From Amphibalanus amphitrite (taxonomy: Eukaryota > Arthropoda > Thecostraca > Balanomorpha > Balanidae): a stretch of DNA of 64,000 nucleotides. The notes beneath the pieces were generated by a model. It worked only from the letters and a program-made list of their open reading frames with translations, had not been told where the DNA came from and ran no database searches. The DNA lies in the NCBI RefSeq assembly GCF_019059575.1, contig NW_024881702.1, positions 1 through 64,000 of the forward strand, in the 5' to 3' direction. Within the stretch, counting starts at the first letter, position 1; each line of letters opens with the position of its first letter. The position numbers and the translations under genes were made by a program. This document shows positions 47,961 through 61,559 of this stretch, one piece after another.

Positions 47961-50150
47961 GTAGAGCTAACGGACGCCTTGTTGACAGCATTTACGGTCA
48001 TGTCAGCCCGACCGTTGCCGCTGACACCAGTTGGATCTGCGCACATATCCGGTGGAGCAATTACCAGCCGGCGGGAGAGGGTGCGATGGTGCCCCCAAAC
48101 GGGCCGCCCAGGGCGATCCGCAGCGCGTCACACTCGGCACAGGGCGCACGCGCGCACGGCCAAACATAAACACGTGACGGCGGGGCTCTGGGGGCGGCTC
48201 TCGGCGACCTGGGTGCGTCGGCGCGTGTCTGTATAGTGACAGTCGAGGGGCGGACCCGCCGACCGGCCGACCGGGCAGCGGCCCCAGTCATAATAAACAG
48301 AGCTCGTTGGCGCCGCCGGCGCCGGCCGGTCGCGTCTCCGGCCGCCGTGTCACCATCGCACCAGTTCTCGGCAGCCGCTGAGGGCGCCCCTCCCCCCGGC
48401 GCCCTGTCGCCAGTCCTCGGCGGCCTGCAGAGGCCGGCCCGCCCGGCGCCGGTCGGCCCCGAGTCGGTGATAACCCGACACGGTCTGGCAGGACCGTGTA
48501 GATCGGCACGGGCGCTGACTCATCGGCGCCGCCGTGCTCTGCCGTGGTGATGTTATGGTCGGCGCCGCCGAGCTGGTGTTATGGTCGGCGCCGCCGTGCC
48601 GCTGTTATGGTCGGCGCCGCAGCGGAGGACACTGACACAGCTTCAAAATACACCACTGGTATAGGTCAGCGAATAAAAACGTAGTGGAAAATGGAAGGCG
48701 TCTGTTCATCCGCTCCATTCGATATATGCCTAAATGCATGCCTAGAGCGCTTTGGAGCGGGATGATGAAGCTGCCCCAGTCCTCGACCATTTATGATTGG
48801 AGACCTGCCATTTTATCCGCTAAAAATATAGGCCGCTGCAATCCCAACGCTCGTCCAAAAGTGCACAGACTGCATATTGCATAAGTATATGCACAGTGGA
48901 GCATCATACAGCTACCCTACCGTGTGCGCTACTAATTAGCAGCGAGTTCATGAACTAAATATAGCTTCCTCTGCCATACCAGGGGCGCCGGTAAGCACTC
49001 AGACGCCGGCTGGTTCTCACAAGGCAGCGGCCTCAACTCTTCAGCGAAACCATCTCATTTGAATATTACGGCGGCGCGGGACTGGCGCGGCGCGGCCGTG
49101 CCGTCCGGCGGCGTCTGTCCGACGGTCGGGCAGCACGCGCCCGTCGCGTCGGTCGTCCCTGTCGACGGCCGTTGACACGCGCGGGGCCGCTTCCGGGGCC
49201 GGTCGGGCGGAAGCGGCCGAGCGGCCTCGGTGCCACCTGGCCGGGCCGCGGGGTGCAGCGGCCGGCGGGGTCAGCCGCGCCGGCGTCCGCTGCTGGCGTG
49301 TCGGCACGCCGCCGGAGCCGCCGCAGCCGCCGGCGGCACAACACCAGAGCAACGCTCCCCAGAAGGCCACGCGGCACGGCCGGCAGCCGGGCGGAACGGC
49401 GCGGGCCGGGCCGGCAGCTGCGGACGGCCGGCCGCTCAGCCGTCCTGACGGTGCGCGCCGAACACACACACACCGGTCCGGGAGTATCATGTACGGCAGT
49501 AACGTCTGTCGTAGCCGACACCGCTGGCCAGCAGGGCGCCGTGTACGGCCGCCACAGAGAGCGGCCCCCACTCACTGGCCGGGCCAACACTCCACCGTCG
49601 TCACATACAGCTGACGCCATACATCATTGGCGCGAGTGTATGACCTAATCGATCATAATTTAACCATATACCTATTCGATTAAATCTGCTGCTTGCAGTC
49701 TCGCCGGCTCAACGGCAGGCGATTTTACTGGGGACGCTCCAATCGACAAACGCCCAAAAATAGCTTGGCGTGCATGAATTCGTCCTTGATGTGACTCTTT
49801 TCTAAGGCTGGAATCACGCCTGAATGCTGTCGCGGAACAGTTCGCAGCCGGCAACAAACGGCGACTCGGACCGTGAGCCCACACCTCCAGTGGAGCAAAA
49901 AGGCGGCGTGCCCGATGTCCTCGCGATAGCGGCTGGTCGGCCACTGCGCGGCCGCCGCGATACCCACCCGTGCAGCCAGGGCTTTACCGTAATGCAGGAG
50001 GCCACTCCCGTTATCCGGCATACTTGTGCCGGCGGCTGCCACGAAGCGCTGTCCTTGTGGAGTGCAAGGTATAACATTGATACAGCCTGTGCACACAGGT
50101 CTGTCTGGGTGAGGTCATCCGTCTCAGTATCAACTGCCGGTGACCACACA
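47961..50150. other. Alternating GC- and AT-rich DNA, no gene recognised
   Basis: GC-rich at 48050-48640 and 49060-49470, AT-richer elsewhere. Frames are low complexity. Confidence 0.35.
48551..48620. repeat. Short tandem repeat, 3 copies of tgttatggtcggcgccgc
   Basis: Three units of about 25-28 bp share tgttatggtcggcgccgc. The linkers between them differ. Confidence 0.85.
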
Positions 50151-53100
50151 TCCGGTGCATCCCCCCCCCCCCGCGCACTGAGCGGACTTTGGCCGCAGGC
50201 TCGGCCGGCGGTCGGCGGGAGGCGCCGCCGCCGCGCTGACGGCGCCGCTCACTGCGGACCGGTGCCGCGCCGCTCTCTGTGCAGGGTGCACGGCAGCCGC
50301 CGCCGCCGCCGGCCCAGCCACACAAAGACGGACGCCGCGGCAAGGTCGGCCGCGCTGCATGCACTCGGCCCATGGTCATGGCGCGGGGAGACGGCAGCGC
50401 GCGGCCTTCGCTGACGGCCCGGCCGACGCCGCTCCGTGACGGCGCGGCCGTCCCGAGGTCGCCGACCGGCGCCGCCGCCGCGTGACGGGCCGCAGCTGCC
50501 GCGCCGCCGGTGTCTCGGGACAGGACGCGCCGCTGGCCGGGCCGGACACGCCTCATCGGCGGCAGTCAGCGGCCGGCCGGCAGGCGCACTACCGGCCCCG
50601 GCCACCGGCCACAATGGGCGGCTGCGCGGCGGCCTCAGGTCCGGCTAATGGGCGCCTCGCGCTGGCGGCGCTCCTCGCGGCGGCAACTGAGCCGTGTGAC
50701 GCCTACACCTGATCAACTGTGAAACGCCCGCCACGCTGGCCTGTTGACGCGCGGCAGCCGCTCGCCGAGGAGCGGCGCTCGGGTGTGGCCGACCGGCCGC
50801 GCTGGCCCGGCTGTCGGCGCCGGGGACACGGCCGCCGGACCGCTCCCCGAGCGGCGCGCTCGGCCGTTGCCGGGCGCGGTCGGCGGCCTCAGTGCGCTAA
50901 ATCGGACAGTCGATCGGCCGGCCCGTCACGTGGCGCGCCGGACTGACGGCCGCCGCCCGCCGGCTCCGCCGAACTGTCGGCGCCGACGTCCGTCGATCCC
51001 GACTCGAGGTCGTCCGGTCGGCGCGCTCCAGCACACCACGTGCTGACGGAGGGTGTTGCAACACGCCGCGGCGGCCGACACGGGTCGGCGCCTCCGCCGG
51101 GCCGGCCGGACCCGTCTCCCGGCTGGAGCCGTGCTCCGAGCTCGGACCGCCGCCGCCGGGCCGCTGTTGCGCGGCCACGCAGGTGCGTGCTCCGGACACG
51201 GCCGTTCCGCGGGCCGATCGATCCGTCATTGCCGGAATCTGGTCGCCGCAGCCGGACCGTGTCCTCCACGCCGCCGGCTCCATTTCGAAATGAGGTTCGG
51301 CGCCCTGTGTCCGACGGCCGGGAGGCGCCGGCCGCCATTCGTTAGCGGCTGTCCGTCCAGCCGGCCGGCGTAGCAACCAGCACGTGCGTGCCACGCTCGG
51401 CCGGCGGCGGCGGCGGCGGCGGGGTGACCTCGGACTGCCCTCTGGGTCGCCCGCCGCCCATCTGACCACTCTTTGTTTGCACGTGCCCCGCCAGTTCCTC
51501 CGACGCGCCAGCTGCCCGAACTCCCGCGCTAAGGCCGGTTTTGGCGGGAATCCTTGATCGCACGAGGTTAAAGGCACCGTCAAGGCCACTTTTTGCGTAA
51601 TGGGAGCGCGGTGGCCGCGCGGCGCCGCCCGCCGCCTGGAGTAAGGTAGTAAACCGTCCGCGCTGCGGCCGCCCATTGGCTGGCGGCGCGCTCAGAGGAA
51701 GCGGGCCGGCCCGGCGGACATGCCGGCCGCCGGCTGGCATCTCCGGTGGGCCGTGTGAGCGGCCGCCGGCCCGTCCGCCGGCCCGCCACCTGCCCACCCG
51801 AGCCGGCGCACAAAAGGGCGCGCCAGACAGCACCGGCCGCCGGCCGCGCCGCGGTCCATTCACACCGCGCGTCTGGCCTCGCGCGGCGCGCCGTTTTTGC
51901 GGCCGGGAACGACCTTCCGTCCGCGCCGCTTTGTGTGGCCGTCTCCGAGCGCGGGAGCGCGCCGGAGCCGCCGCAGTCTTTGTCGCCCGTTGCCGGGCGC
52001 CGGGCGGCGGTCAGCGGGTACGGCGTGTCGCGCTGACCGGTCAGCGGGTCCGCCTCGCTCCCCGCCCGCGCCGCGCCGCCGTCCGAGCCGGGCTGATCGG
52101 CCGTCGGTGCGCCCCGAGCCGGGCTGATGGGCCGTCGGTCCGGCCCGCTCGCCGGCCGGCCGCTGATCGATGCGTGTCTGGCGGCGCGGCGCACCGCCGC
52201 CGGGTTCATCGCCCCGCCATGGGCCCGGCGGCCCCGGAGGGCCCGGCTCGGCGGCAGCAGCTCGCCGGGGCAGCTGTCTGTCGACGGACCGGCCGACACG
52301 TGTCGCCACGGCCGCGCCCCCGCGCCCGGCGACACACACAGCTGGCCGCGCCGCCAGTAACGGCTCGTAATCGGCGCCAGCCGCGCCCTGATGAAATTCA
52401 TGTGTCCGGTACGGCCCCCACAAGTGTTGTTTTTAACGAGACGGAAACTGTTTGATGATCCATGTCGTCGATGACTTGTAAGAGAGCCAATAATGTCTCA
52501 CTTTGGTACAATGAAAAGAAGAAATACGATATGTTTTGCGTCGTTATTCTTAACGGTGCAGTAAATACCTACTTTTGGAAAATGACACAAAAACAGCATC
52601 AAGGACAATGGATATAGGTACTGTTAGGTAATTGTTATTTATTTACCGACTTTCAGCAAGTGTCCCGGGTTTTAGCCTTACGGCCCCGTTTTGTGTCTGG
52701 AGAGCGGGCGTCTCGGTTCAGTGGCTGATTTCCGAAATCGCCGGAGACAGCTCTGAGAAAGTGGTCAAATCTGCCGCGCGGCAGCTGCGGCCGCTGGGAA
52801 GGCTTTCGGACGGAGCGGTCGCAGGGTACGCGGGCTTTGTCGGCGGCGAAAGCAGTCACCTGGCTTTGTGGCCCTGCACTGCGCAGTAGCGCTCCGCCGT
52901 TAGCGAGTCATCGCCCCTGTCGCACCGGAGAAAGGCATGCGCCCGCCGTCAGCCGGCCACCGACCTGGCCTTGCACTTTGGTGCGCCGGAGAGCCGCGGC
53001 ATCCCCGCAGAGCCGGCATTCCCTGTTGATAGTAAGTGAGCGGCGGATCACGGACTGGCGTCACGGGCGCCGTATCGGTATTGGTATCGGCGCGGCCGGG

Positions 53101-54073
53101 TGGACGGGGGCGCGGCGCGCGCTGATGTCATCGGAATGGCGTGCGACGCCGCGCGGCCAGTGGACTTTGCCCGGCCAAACAAACGGAGAGGGGCCGGGTC
53201 ACCTGTCAGCGCCTCCTCTCGGAGAGCGGAGAGGCCGTAAATACCGGTGTGACGTCGCCGCACCGAGTCACGGTGAGTGGTGACGGCGGCAGCGCGGCCG
53301 GTGCGGACGGCCGGCGCGGCAAGGTCGGCGCGGTCGTTGGTCGCGGAAGCGGTAGCGGCAGCGCGGCGCGGTGACCCGGCAGCGGGCCGCTGTGCACCGG
53401 GCCGGCGCCACACGAAAGCCGGCCGCCGCTGCGGAAATGCTGGCCGCTGGCCGCGGAAAGCCGGGGCCACGGCCGGCCGGGGGCCGCCGCACCTTCGCCC
53501 TCCCCGGTGCTGGGGCACGGGGCAGACCAGGGACGGCACGCCTCCCGCTCACCAGAGCGGCCGCTAACTGGCCGCCATTGGCGGATTATCCTAGACAGCA
53601 CGTGCCCTCTGGTCGGCCACATCCTCCTCTGGCCATGCAACAGTCCAACAGTACTCGTAAGCCCGTTCAGTGGCAGGTTTCACCACTATATAACAGCGCT
53701 GGCTCTCCGATGTACGCATGGGTATCGGGTGAGGAATGCGGTAGGACAGGTATAGCTGAAGCACTAAGCAGGCCAGCCGAGGTGCTGGCAGACCCGGCAC
53801 ATTTTGACCCACACTGTGGCTCCGGGCTCGCCGCCACACCCAGACACGTCTGGGGCGGCGGAACACCGAGATCCCCGCGTGGTCAACGACCTACTATAGC
53901 ACGCTTCCGTCGTGCTACAGTGCGGTGCTACACTGACACACAAATGCCGTGGTGCGTGTTGACATTTTGTTGGCAATACATATTTGTAAAGGCTAAAGCT
54001 CATTTTTTAGCTCCGTTTCATGTTGAAATATCAGTCATCAAAGGAAAACACCCAACATAAAAGACTGTTAATG
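50151..54073. other. Large GC-rich block, no gene recognised
   Basis: CpG-dense at 50150-52400 and 52680-53580, with an AT-rich break at 52430-52680. Overlapping frames of up to 273 codons on both strands are Arg/Ala/Pro/Gly-rich with no motif. A CGG run lies at 51402-51421. Confidence 0.35.
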
Positions 54074-54077
54074 TAAC

Positions 54078-55874
54078 GGGGCATTCCACGTCAAATCGAA
54101 CAAAAATCGGCTGTTTTGCACCTTACCATCAGCGATTTTGTTATAAATTTGTGAGCGAGTTCCTGTGTCGCCCCGGACATTACATTGATGTTTTTTGCAC
54201 ATTCTGACCACAGGTCTTCTAAATATAGGGCATCAAATTTTTACAAAATGTTGCATATTTTTGAACGACCATAACTTTGGTTGTACTTGTTTGATTTGAA
54301 TGAAATAAACCTTACTGTTTAGGTAATTTCTTAAGCATTTGTTTAGAATTGCATCGAATTAAATATATGACCTTGAAATTTGCTTAACTCTGTTCTTAAG
54401 CACAAAAATTGAAATAGCAAAAAACACGCCACCTTCGATTTAGCTCATTTTCATATATTTTATTGCCTACCATATTCTTAACAACCTGTGAAAAAATTAG
54501 AGTGGGCCATTCATAAGTTTTGAAGAAAATGGCACATATGCAAACGTATGTTAGCACGCGCAGTGGAGGGGGAAGAGTGAATTTAGCCCCACCCCTCCTG
54601 TTTTTCGCCAATATCTCATAATATTGATGCGAAATTACTTATGGCTACCTGTCCAGAATTGAATTGCACATCTCATCGTGCAAGCAATAAGAAAATCGGT
54701 TCACAACTGTTCTAGTAATAGCGGTGTAAAGTGAACATCCTGTCGCCGCGGCGACGCGGCGACTCGGCGGCCGACGCCGACCGCTACGCGCCGCCTGAAT
54801 TGTAGACTGTGCCGGGACGGAACGGAACGGTTCCGTCTTTACATCGCGCTCCTTACCGCTGATTACGTTCGATTCGCGTCAAATTTTGTGAGAAGACTAA
54901 GAAATGTACAGGCAATCTTACTCGTATGGTGAAAGAATTCTGAAAATAGGTTGGTAAACAATTGAAATATGAACGTGTAAACACGAAATTGTGACTGCTG
55001 CGTTTCCCGCGTCGGCCGATCCCGCCTCAGCCGGCGACATGTCACTCTTAGCAGGACTCTAACTGCCATATTTATTATCGGATTAACTAGAAATTCCCCA
55101 TACATACTCAAAAATGTATGTTCTTTCGTATAGTGAAGATCAAAAGACGTGAAGATATCGTTGCGTGATAATGTTTTCGTTGAATTTATTTCATGATGCA
55201 TTTCCACACGGCTCAAAATTCACCGCAAAATACCGTTTACCTGAGACACTTTTACAATGGAACGTGAATGCTTGACTACGATGACTATGCATTTCCATTC
55301 TCGCAGAGTTTGGGATATCACTAATCAGCAATCATTCATTTCAGAAAGTGTACACAAGCAAGCATGTCTTGACTCTGTCTTTCAAGGTCACGCGCGGTTG
55401 CGTGATGTTGATGCATGAAAACGGCGTTTGCCGCGAAAGTTATGAATGGCCCACTCCAATTTTTTCACAGATGGTTAGGAACATTGTGACGGACATAATA
55501 TGTAAAAATTACTCAAATCGAAGGTGGCGTGTTTTTTGCTATTTAAATTTTTCTGTTTTAATTCAAGGTCAAATGCATTTCAAGGTCACTTCAATTCAAT
55601 TTTATAATTAAAAATCAAAGCCTTATCAATTGCCTACAAGACCCTGTTAATATCACTTTGATACCAGAAAAGGAACCAGAGTTATAAGCATTTAAAAAAA
55701 TGATGTGTGGCATTTTTGGCTATATTCGATGGCCTATATCTCGGCGATACGTTATCAAATTTCGAAAATATTACACGTGACTCAGTTTTGAACCATGCCC
55801 AGTCTGCCTACAAATTTTCAGAAAAATCGAAGGGGATGACGGATTTCGGTGTTTGATTTGACGTGGAATGCCCC
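54078..55874. mobile_element. Foldback DNA element with about 450-bp inverted arms
   Basis: The ends GGGGCATTCCACGTCAAATC and its exact complement are perfect for 20 bp, and TAAC lies on both sides (54074-54077 and 55875-55878), a possible 4-bp target duplication. The arms remain related far inward. The block containing gcaaaaaacacgccacc and the block containing agtgggccattcataa appear inverted at 54417-54440/55519-55544 and 54502-54519/55440-55457, about 350-430 bp from each end. The middle (54540-55420) is unique and includes a piece of a TTAA-type element. No transposase was seen. The superfamily is not clear to me. Confidence 0.75.
54551..54622 (+). repeat. Diverged TTAA-element left end nested in the foldback element
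   Basis: The order ttagcacgcgc, G-run, A/T core, C-run, tgtttttcgc, aatatctca matches the left end of copy A (16934-17001) with substitutions, including TTAA to TTAG. The hairpin core is largely lost. The matching right end was not found. Confidence 0.5.
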
Positions 55875-55878
55875 TAAC

Positions 55879-58838
55879 GGAACCATTTGTCATGTTTTGT
55901 CAGTTGGAACGTTTTGACATCGCCAGCTGTCGCCCGTCGTTCTTCAGACCATGGCTTGCCCGGTCCCTGCCACTACTCGCTGGGTGTGACATCTATGTGT
56001 ACTTTTAAACCGTTAACTTGAGCCCAAGTGCATCTCATCTAGCCTCGAATTGAGAGGTGTGAGGTTCGATGCTACTGACTATATCGAGTACAAATGGAAA
56101 ATGTCACATACCGCGAGAGGCGAGAAAACCCAAGCACTCAAGAGTGGATGTTCCTGATTGACCTGAAATCGCTCATTAAAACACGCATTAAAACTGTTAG
56201 GTGAGCTTTAAAGACAGTCAGCCCATTTGCCACTTGCAATGAAGATTTTATCCGGACGAAAATCGTTTATCATGTAATTTCGTACGACCATGTTCGCTTT
56301 CATACAAAATATAATATAGTCTTGTTCCTGAACCCTAAGAACACGGCAGGAGGCTGCACAAGCCATTTAAAAAGTCACGTAACTATTTTGACACGAAAAC
56401 TCTTCTGGGTAGATGCACGCTTCGATAACCGCAATTTTTACCCAGAGACCTCTCAATGGCAGAGCTGCAGGGACCGTTCAGAACGACCGTCTCGACGGCA
56501 ATCGGCAGAGCAGCAGAGGACGTTTAGGATATTAACTTCTCAATGGCAGAGCAGCCGCTCACTAGAATGCCTTACCGCGACGTGTTTACAGTGGATCTTC
56601 ATAAGGTCGTTTGGATCAAAATGTTGATGTATTTATTTTCCAGCATAAGCCATTACATGGTCCACTAAAGCATTGCATGCCTATTAGGTCCATGAGGCCC
56701 ATAGGTCTGGTCTCTCGGTCAAACACGTCGATGTGTTTTCCAACTGAGCGTCAGCATTCGACCGCTGCCACAACTCTCTGTCCGGAACGAAATGTCCAGC
56801 TGCTTGGCAGATGTTGAGGCATCCATCCGAAAATGATGAATTTTGTGATAATGTTGATTGTTGCACCTGGCAACCATCAGACATGCGGCTTGCAGGGCGG
56901 GCTGTGAACAAAGGTACTGCCTAGGGAAAAGGAGACGGAATCAAGGCGGAATCAGCCTTTGAAGGGGACTCGAGAAAAAGTTGTTTGCTTAGAGGACCGT
57001 CCACGGTGAATACCCCTGGCTTCTTGCTGGAAGTCAAAAGCTTACTGCCTACATGTGGGCACCGGGCACGCTGCTTAGGCCGAGGTGGTTTTAATTAAAT
57101 AAAAAGCTGTGAATCGTCTCAGCGTCTCGAACTCGAGCAGCCGCCCACCCCACAAACCCCACAGGCCACAAGCCTAATGTGGCAGAGACGTTTCACATTC
57201 GCCAGTCTCCGATAGTGTATCGGCTCGGCCCTCAGACGACGCGGACCGTCTCCCCTGTGAGAGCGGCTCCGCGAGCTCGGCGGGCGGCGGCGCGCGTCCC
57301 CCGGCCGGCACCACCTGCCCCGGCCCGCCGCCGCCGCCGCCGCCGCCCCATCTCGGTCGCCATCTGCCGCGCTCGGCGCTGGCAACGACCTTCCAGCCAG
57401 AGCAACAACCGGCGCCGGCGACCACGTGGGCCCGGGCGCGCCGGCCGGCGGGGTTGGCGACCGCCGCTGTCTGGCGCGCCGCCGGACGGTGGCGCCCTCT
57501 GCGCGCGCCCGGCCGCTCACGTGGCTGGACATGGCGGCCAGCCAGACGCCGCCGCCGCCGCCATAACAACACGGCTGAATGGCCGAGCCGGCCGGCGGCG
57601 CCGGTATGCGTACCGGAGGCGCCGCTCACCGCCCGCGGCGCCCGCCCGCCGCCGCGTGGCCGCATTCCCGGGCGGCGCGGCGGCGACCGTCTGGCCGCGC
57701 CCGCACAGCCAGACGGACGGCTTAGCAACGGGCCGGGCCTGGGAGAGCCGGCGCCATGGCAGCAGCGGCGCCGGCCCTCCTCCCCGCTCGGCAGTGACAG
57801 GCAGCTGGCCCGCCGCGAATAACATCGAGTTGCCAAGCACCCGGGCACATAACTTACCTATATACTTCACTCGCATTGCTTAGTTATATCCATCCAGTCA
57901 ACACCATGGGTGCCGGGCAATGAACGCCGCTCCTAAATAACATATACATAGTGCTCTCAGTGAGGGCACGAAGTTTTCGCACCTTACCACGAACAAACCT
58001 CCTGCGAAACATACGACAAATGCCCACCCTCGGCCCTCGCGTGTCGATCGTTCATTTTTCACAGTGGCGCTGTCGGAGCCGGACCACCCACAACAAACCG
58101 AGGCGCAGTCGTTCAGCAGCGCTATCGTTACCAGCCCTGTACCTACCGCCGGGTTAGTGCTATGACGACGGTACCCAGACAGATTTACGTCTATCGCCGC
58201 CGATTGGGGGCCATCACATCACTCTCATGTAGCGGAAGTGTGACGCGCGCCCGATAAAACGTGCCCAAGTCACGATACGGTCTCGTGGAAGCCTGCCCCC
58301 GGCGGCGGCCGGGCGGGCGGCTCTGTTCTGTGACCCCTCTCGTCTGCCGTTTATGGTTCGCCGCGCGGTATCAGCCGTTCGCCGAACAGCCGCCTGTCCG
58401 TCGCCGATGTACTGGCGGGCTGCCGCGGCGGCCTGGGGCTGGTCGGTGCCGACTGAGGGGGCCGCCGGCCGGCCCTGGCGTGGGCGGCCACCGCGTACCG
58501 GCGGCCACACAGACCGATCCCATCAGCCAGTCCAATTTAGAGCCGGCTCCATTTCGGAAGCAGTTGGCTATTTCGGAGCGGTTGGAAGTTCGGGAGCTGC
58601 AGCTCGGAGCAGCGACATCGAGTCATGGATGTCTCTGCACGAAACGGCATCCGTCTCGCCATTCCCTCCTATTATTCCATTCCAAAGACCACATACCGCC
58701 GAGCGCTGGCGACTACATATGTAGACCTCCAGTCTATGCTCCAGCCTTTTTAGGCGAATATAACCATTGAAATCAAAGTTCCTCGGACTACAACCCTGTT
58801 CAGACATTTTCAACAGGTCCCTAAAACTTAATGACTAG
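55879..58838. other. AT-rich then GC-rich DNA, no gene recognised
   Basis: Positions 55879-57120 are AT-rich; tctcaatggcagagc occurs at 56452 and 56539 as a diverged direct repeat. Positions 57240-57800 and 58280-58510 are CpG-rich with many GCCGCCGCC words. No domain was found. Confidence 0.35.
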
Positions 58839-58975
58839 GACGGGGTGCTCGGTGGTCCGGTCCCGTGACAGGGTGCTTGGTGGTACGGTTCGGTCCGGCC
58901 CCTATGACAGGGTGCTTGGTGGTCCGGAGTCGGACCCCGTGACAGGGTGCTCGGTGGTCCGGTCCGGTCCGGTCC
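58839..58975. repeat. Minisatellite, 4 copies of gacagggtgctyggtggtcc
   Basis: Four units of about 28-39 bp share gacagggtgctyggtggtcc. The variable part between them is built of ggtccggt words. Confidence 0.9.
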
Positions 58976-61559
58976 CACGCCGCCGCTCCAGGAAGGATGG
59001 CGGCGGAAATTCCAGGCGGTCGCCGCGCGGCAGCCAGTGGGAAATGCCCCGTCTGGCGGCGGCCTCCGTGACGTGACGGCGTCACGTCACGTCACGGCGC
59101 GCGCCGCGTGCTCCCGCCGCCGACACCGGCGCAGCTTTCCGCGGAGCGGGCCCACACTGAGCGCACTCATCCTCGGCGGCGCGGCGGCGGCGACCGTTGC
59201 TCCTCGGTCCAAATAGGGCGAGACGACGTCATGGCGTCCAACTGCCGCTGCACGACCGTTTGCGCTCGCTCGCTGGCGAAACACCTTTGCAGGGCCTCTC
59301 GGGGAGCCGAATTCAAACGGAGCCACGAGCGGCGCCGTTCGGCACACGTTCCGCCGCCGCCGCCGGTTCGTTCCCAGGTCTGTCGGTGTGGGCGGCCCGA
59401 GGAAATGGTACGGAGTGCGGACGTTGGTACGGACGGACGGGGACGTCGCGCGTCACCAGCCCCCGCTGGCCGGGCCGTACCACACAGGGCCGTGGGCGTC
59501 AGCTCAGTGGACGGCGTCACGGCGCTAACAATGCCCACGGACAGCCTGTATGCTCGGTCGGACAGCCAACCAAACGGCCACCTGCTCAGCGGCGTGGGAT
59601 GGCGACTGTCGGCGCCAAACACCGGCTGAACAATACTGCAAGTCCGTCCAAATTTAACGGTCGGAGTAGTATGTAGGCACCCGGAAAGATGTTCAGAGGC
59701 AAAACGGCTGCGATACGATACGCCACAAATGAAAATATCACATCCGGCATAGTTTTTACAGACAGAGGAGGAGAGCTTCAGCTCAGTACTGCGTGGTATA
59801 CCGGACAGTAATCCCCACGCCAAGTGTGGATCGCCCACGATCGTAAATACTATACAATACATACATACAAATGCATATTACCCTGAAAACTAAAATAGAC
59901 TGACAAAAATGTCCAATATTGGGTAACTGAGAGATTCAGAATGGCACCTTTGAGGCAGCACCTAAACGTCGTTCCAGTCGGCCCGGGCCGCCCGTGGCAC
60001 GATTCTGCCAGTTGGCACTGCTAATGGCCGATGGGGTCCGATCGGACCTGGGGCCGGGCCGGAGGACTGACAGGTGACGTCTGACGGCCACAGTCCCCCC
60101 CCCCCCACCTGACCGACAGGTCGCGACTCCCCCTCAGATCGACAGGCGCGGTCGACATGGTAACTGCCGCCGACCCGGGCAGCAACAGGGACGCCCGAAC
60201 TCGGCCCGGTGATCGCCGCTCGGCGCCGTCCGGACAGGTGACCCGCAGAGGCGCATTATTGCTGAGGGTGTTCGCTTGCTACCGACACAGTTACAACGGA
60301 GACCTGCACGGCAGAGACGACAGCCAGCCAGCCAGCGGCCGACCAGGCACTGTGGCGGTCCCGGGAGGCGCCCTCTCCGAGGCCGCTCCGGCCGGCACCT
60401 GTCGGTGACACCGCGCGGTCCGTCGCCGATCGGTCCGAGCCGGACGCACTGGCGCCGTTCGTGTGGCCATGCGGACGCGCGGCCGGCCGCCGCCCGCTCC
60501 GCAGCCCGCTAAGGACGCCGCCGCGCCATTTACAGCGGCGAGCGGCGGCGCGAGCTGCGCAGCCCGCGGCAGGCCCAGCTGCCGTGACTGACAGGACCTT
60601 GCACAATGCTGCCGGGAAAAGTGGCCGCGACCGGCGAGCGGCCGCGCCCAGCCGCGCCGACAGCCTTGGAGCGGATACGGAGAAGTACCGTATATCGGCG
60701 GCCAGATCGTCCCAATTAGGGCGGGGACAGCGACCATGGGACCGGCCGCGCCTGGAAAGCCGCACAGCTCACAGGCCCACACGGCCCTGTTTTGCAGCCG
60801 CTCCAATAACGACCAGAGAAAAACTGATATGATGGATTACATGCCATGTGAAGCTATTCTTAGAACGAGAGTACAGAAACGAGCAAAACAAACCGCCCAG
60901 CCCATTCGAGGAAGAAACAGATAACACAGTCAAATACAGTTCAAGTCCGTGACATCTGTACTGCTGACCGAAAACAGTCATTCCACAGGGACGAGGCAGG
61001 GAGCCGACACCCGGGAATGAACCGAACAGGGTTCGAAATTCCTAGGACGCCAGCCAAAGTCAGCGGCGTCTGTCTGGAATTTCGGTAGGCGGGCCGCTGA
61101 CCTATGCTCTGGTCAGCCCCACCCCTCTCTGCTCGTCTGAACGATGACCCGCTCGGAGCGCGCTGGGCGTCTGACCTTTCCAGAGAGACAGACCGCCGCG
61201 CGCTGTCGGTCCCGACAGGCGGCCTCCGCCTCCGCCTCACGCGCCACGTGTCTGTCTCAGGGGATCGCCGCGCTCCGGCCGGGTCACGGGGCGGGCAGAC
61301 GGCTCTGCCGGCACCGCTTCCGGTGACCCCCGCCAACTGTACTGCCGGAGCCGGGCACGTCCGTCACAGGGGTCAACTTTATATGGCGCCGGCAGACCAG
61401 GCTTCGTTTGCAAGATATTTCGACATGCCGTTCGCAGGAGTAAGACGTTTTAAATTGGATTTCGATTTGGAGTCGCCAGCGCCCCTCCATGGCGCGGTCG
61501 CTGCCCGTCAGTCCGGTGCGGCCCCGTGACACAGCTCCACGGCCTCCGCGTCCCATCAC
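58976..61559. other. GC-rich DNA with an AT-rich break, no gene recognised
   Basis: CpG-rich at 58976-59560 and 59960-60770, AT-rich at 59640-59940. A C-run lies at 60096-60107. Frames are low complexity. Confidence 0.35.
59068..59097. repeat. CRE-like inverted repeat (GTGACGTGAC hairpin)
   Basis: GTGACGTGAC at 59068-59077 is the exact complement of GTCACGTCAC at 59081-59090, with a 3-base loop, followed by one more GTCAC unit. It contains four TGACG half-sites as used by CREB/ATF-type factors. Function is not shown. Confidence 0.6.

Noticed and set aside
51580..52455. Two overlapping 259-273 codon frames on opposite strands
   Set aside because: Both are Arg/Ala/Pro/Gly-rich and have no motif. 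Such frames are expected by chance in CpG-rich DNA with few stops.
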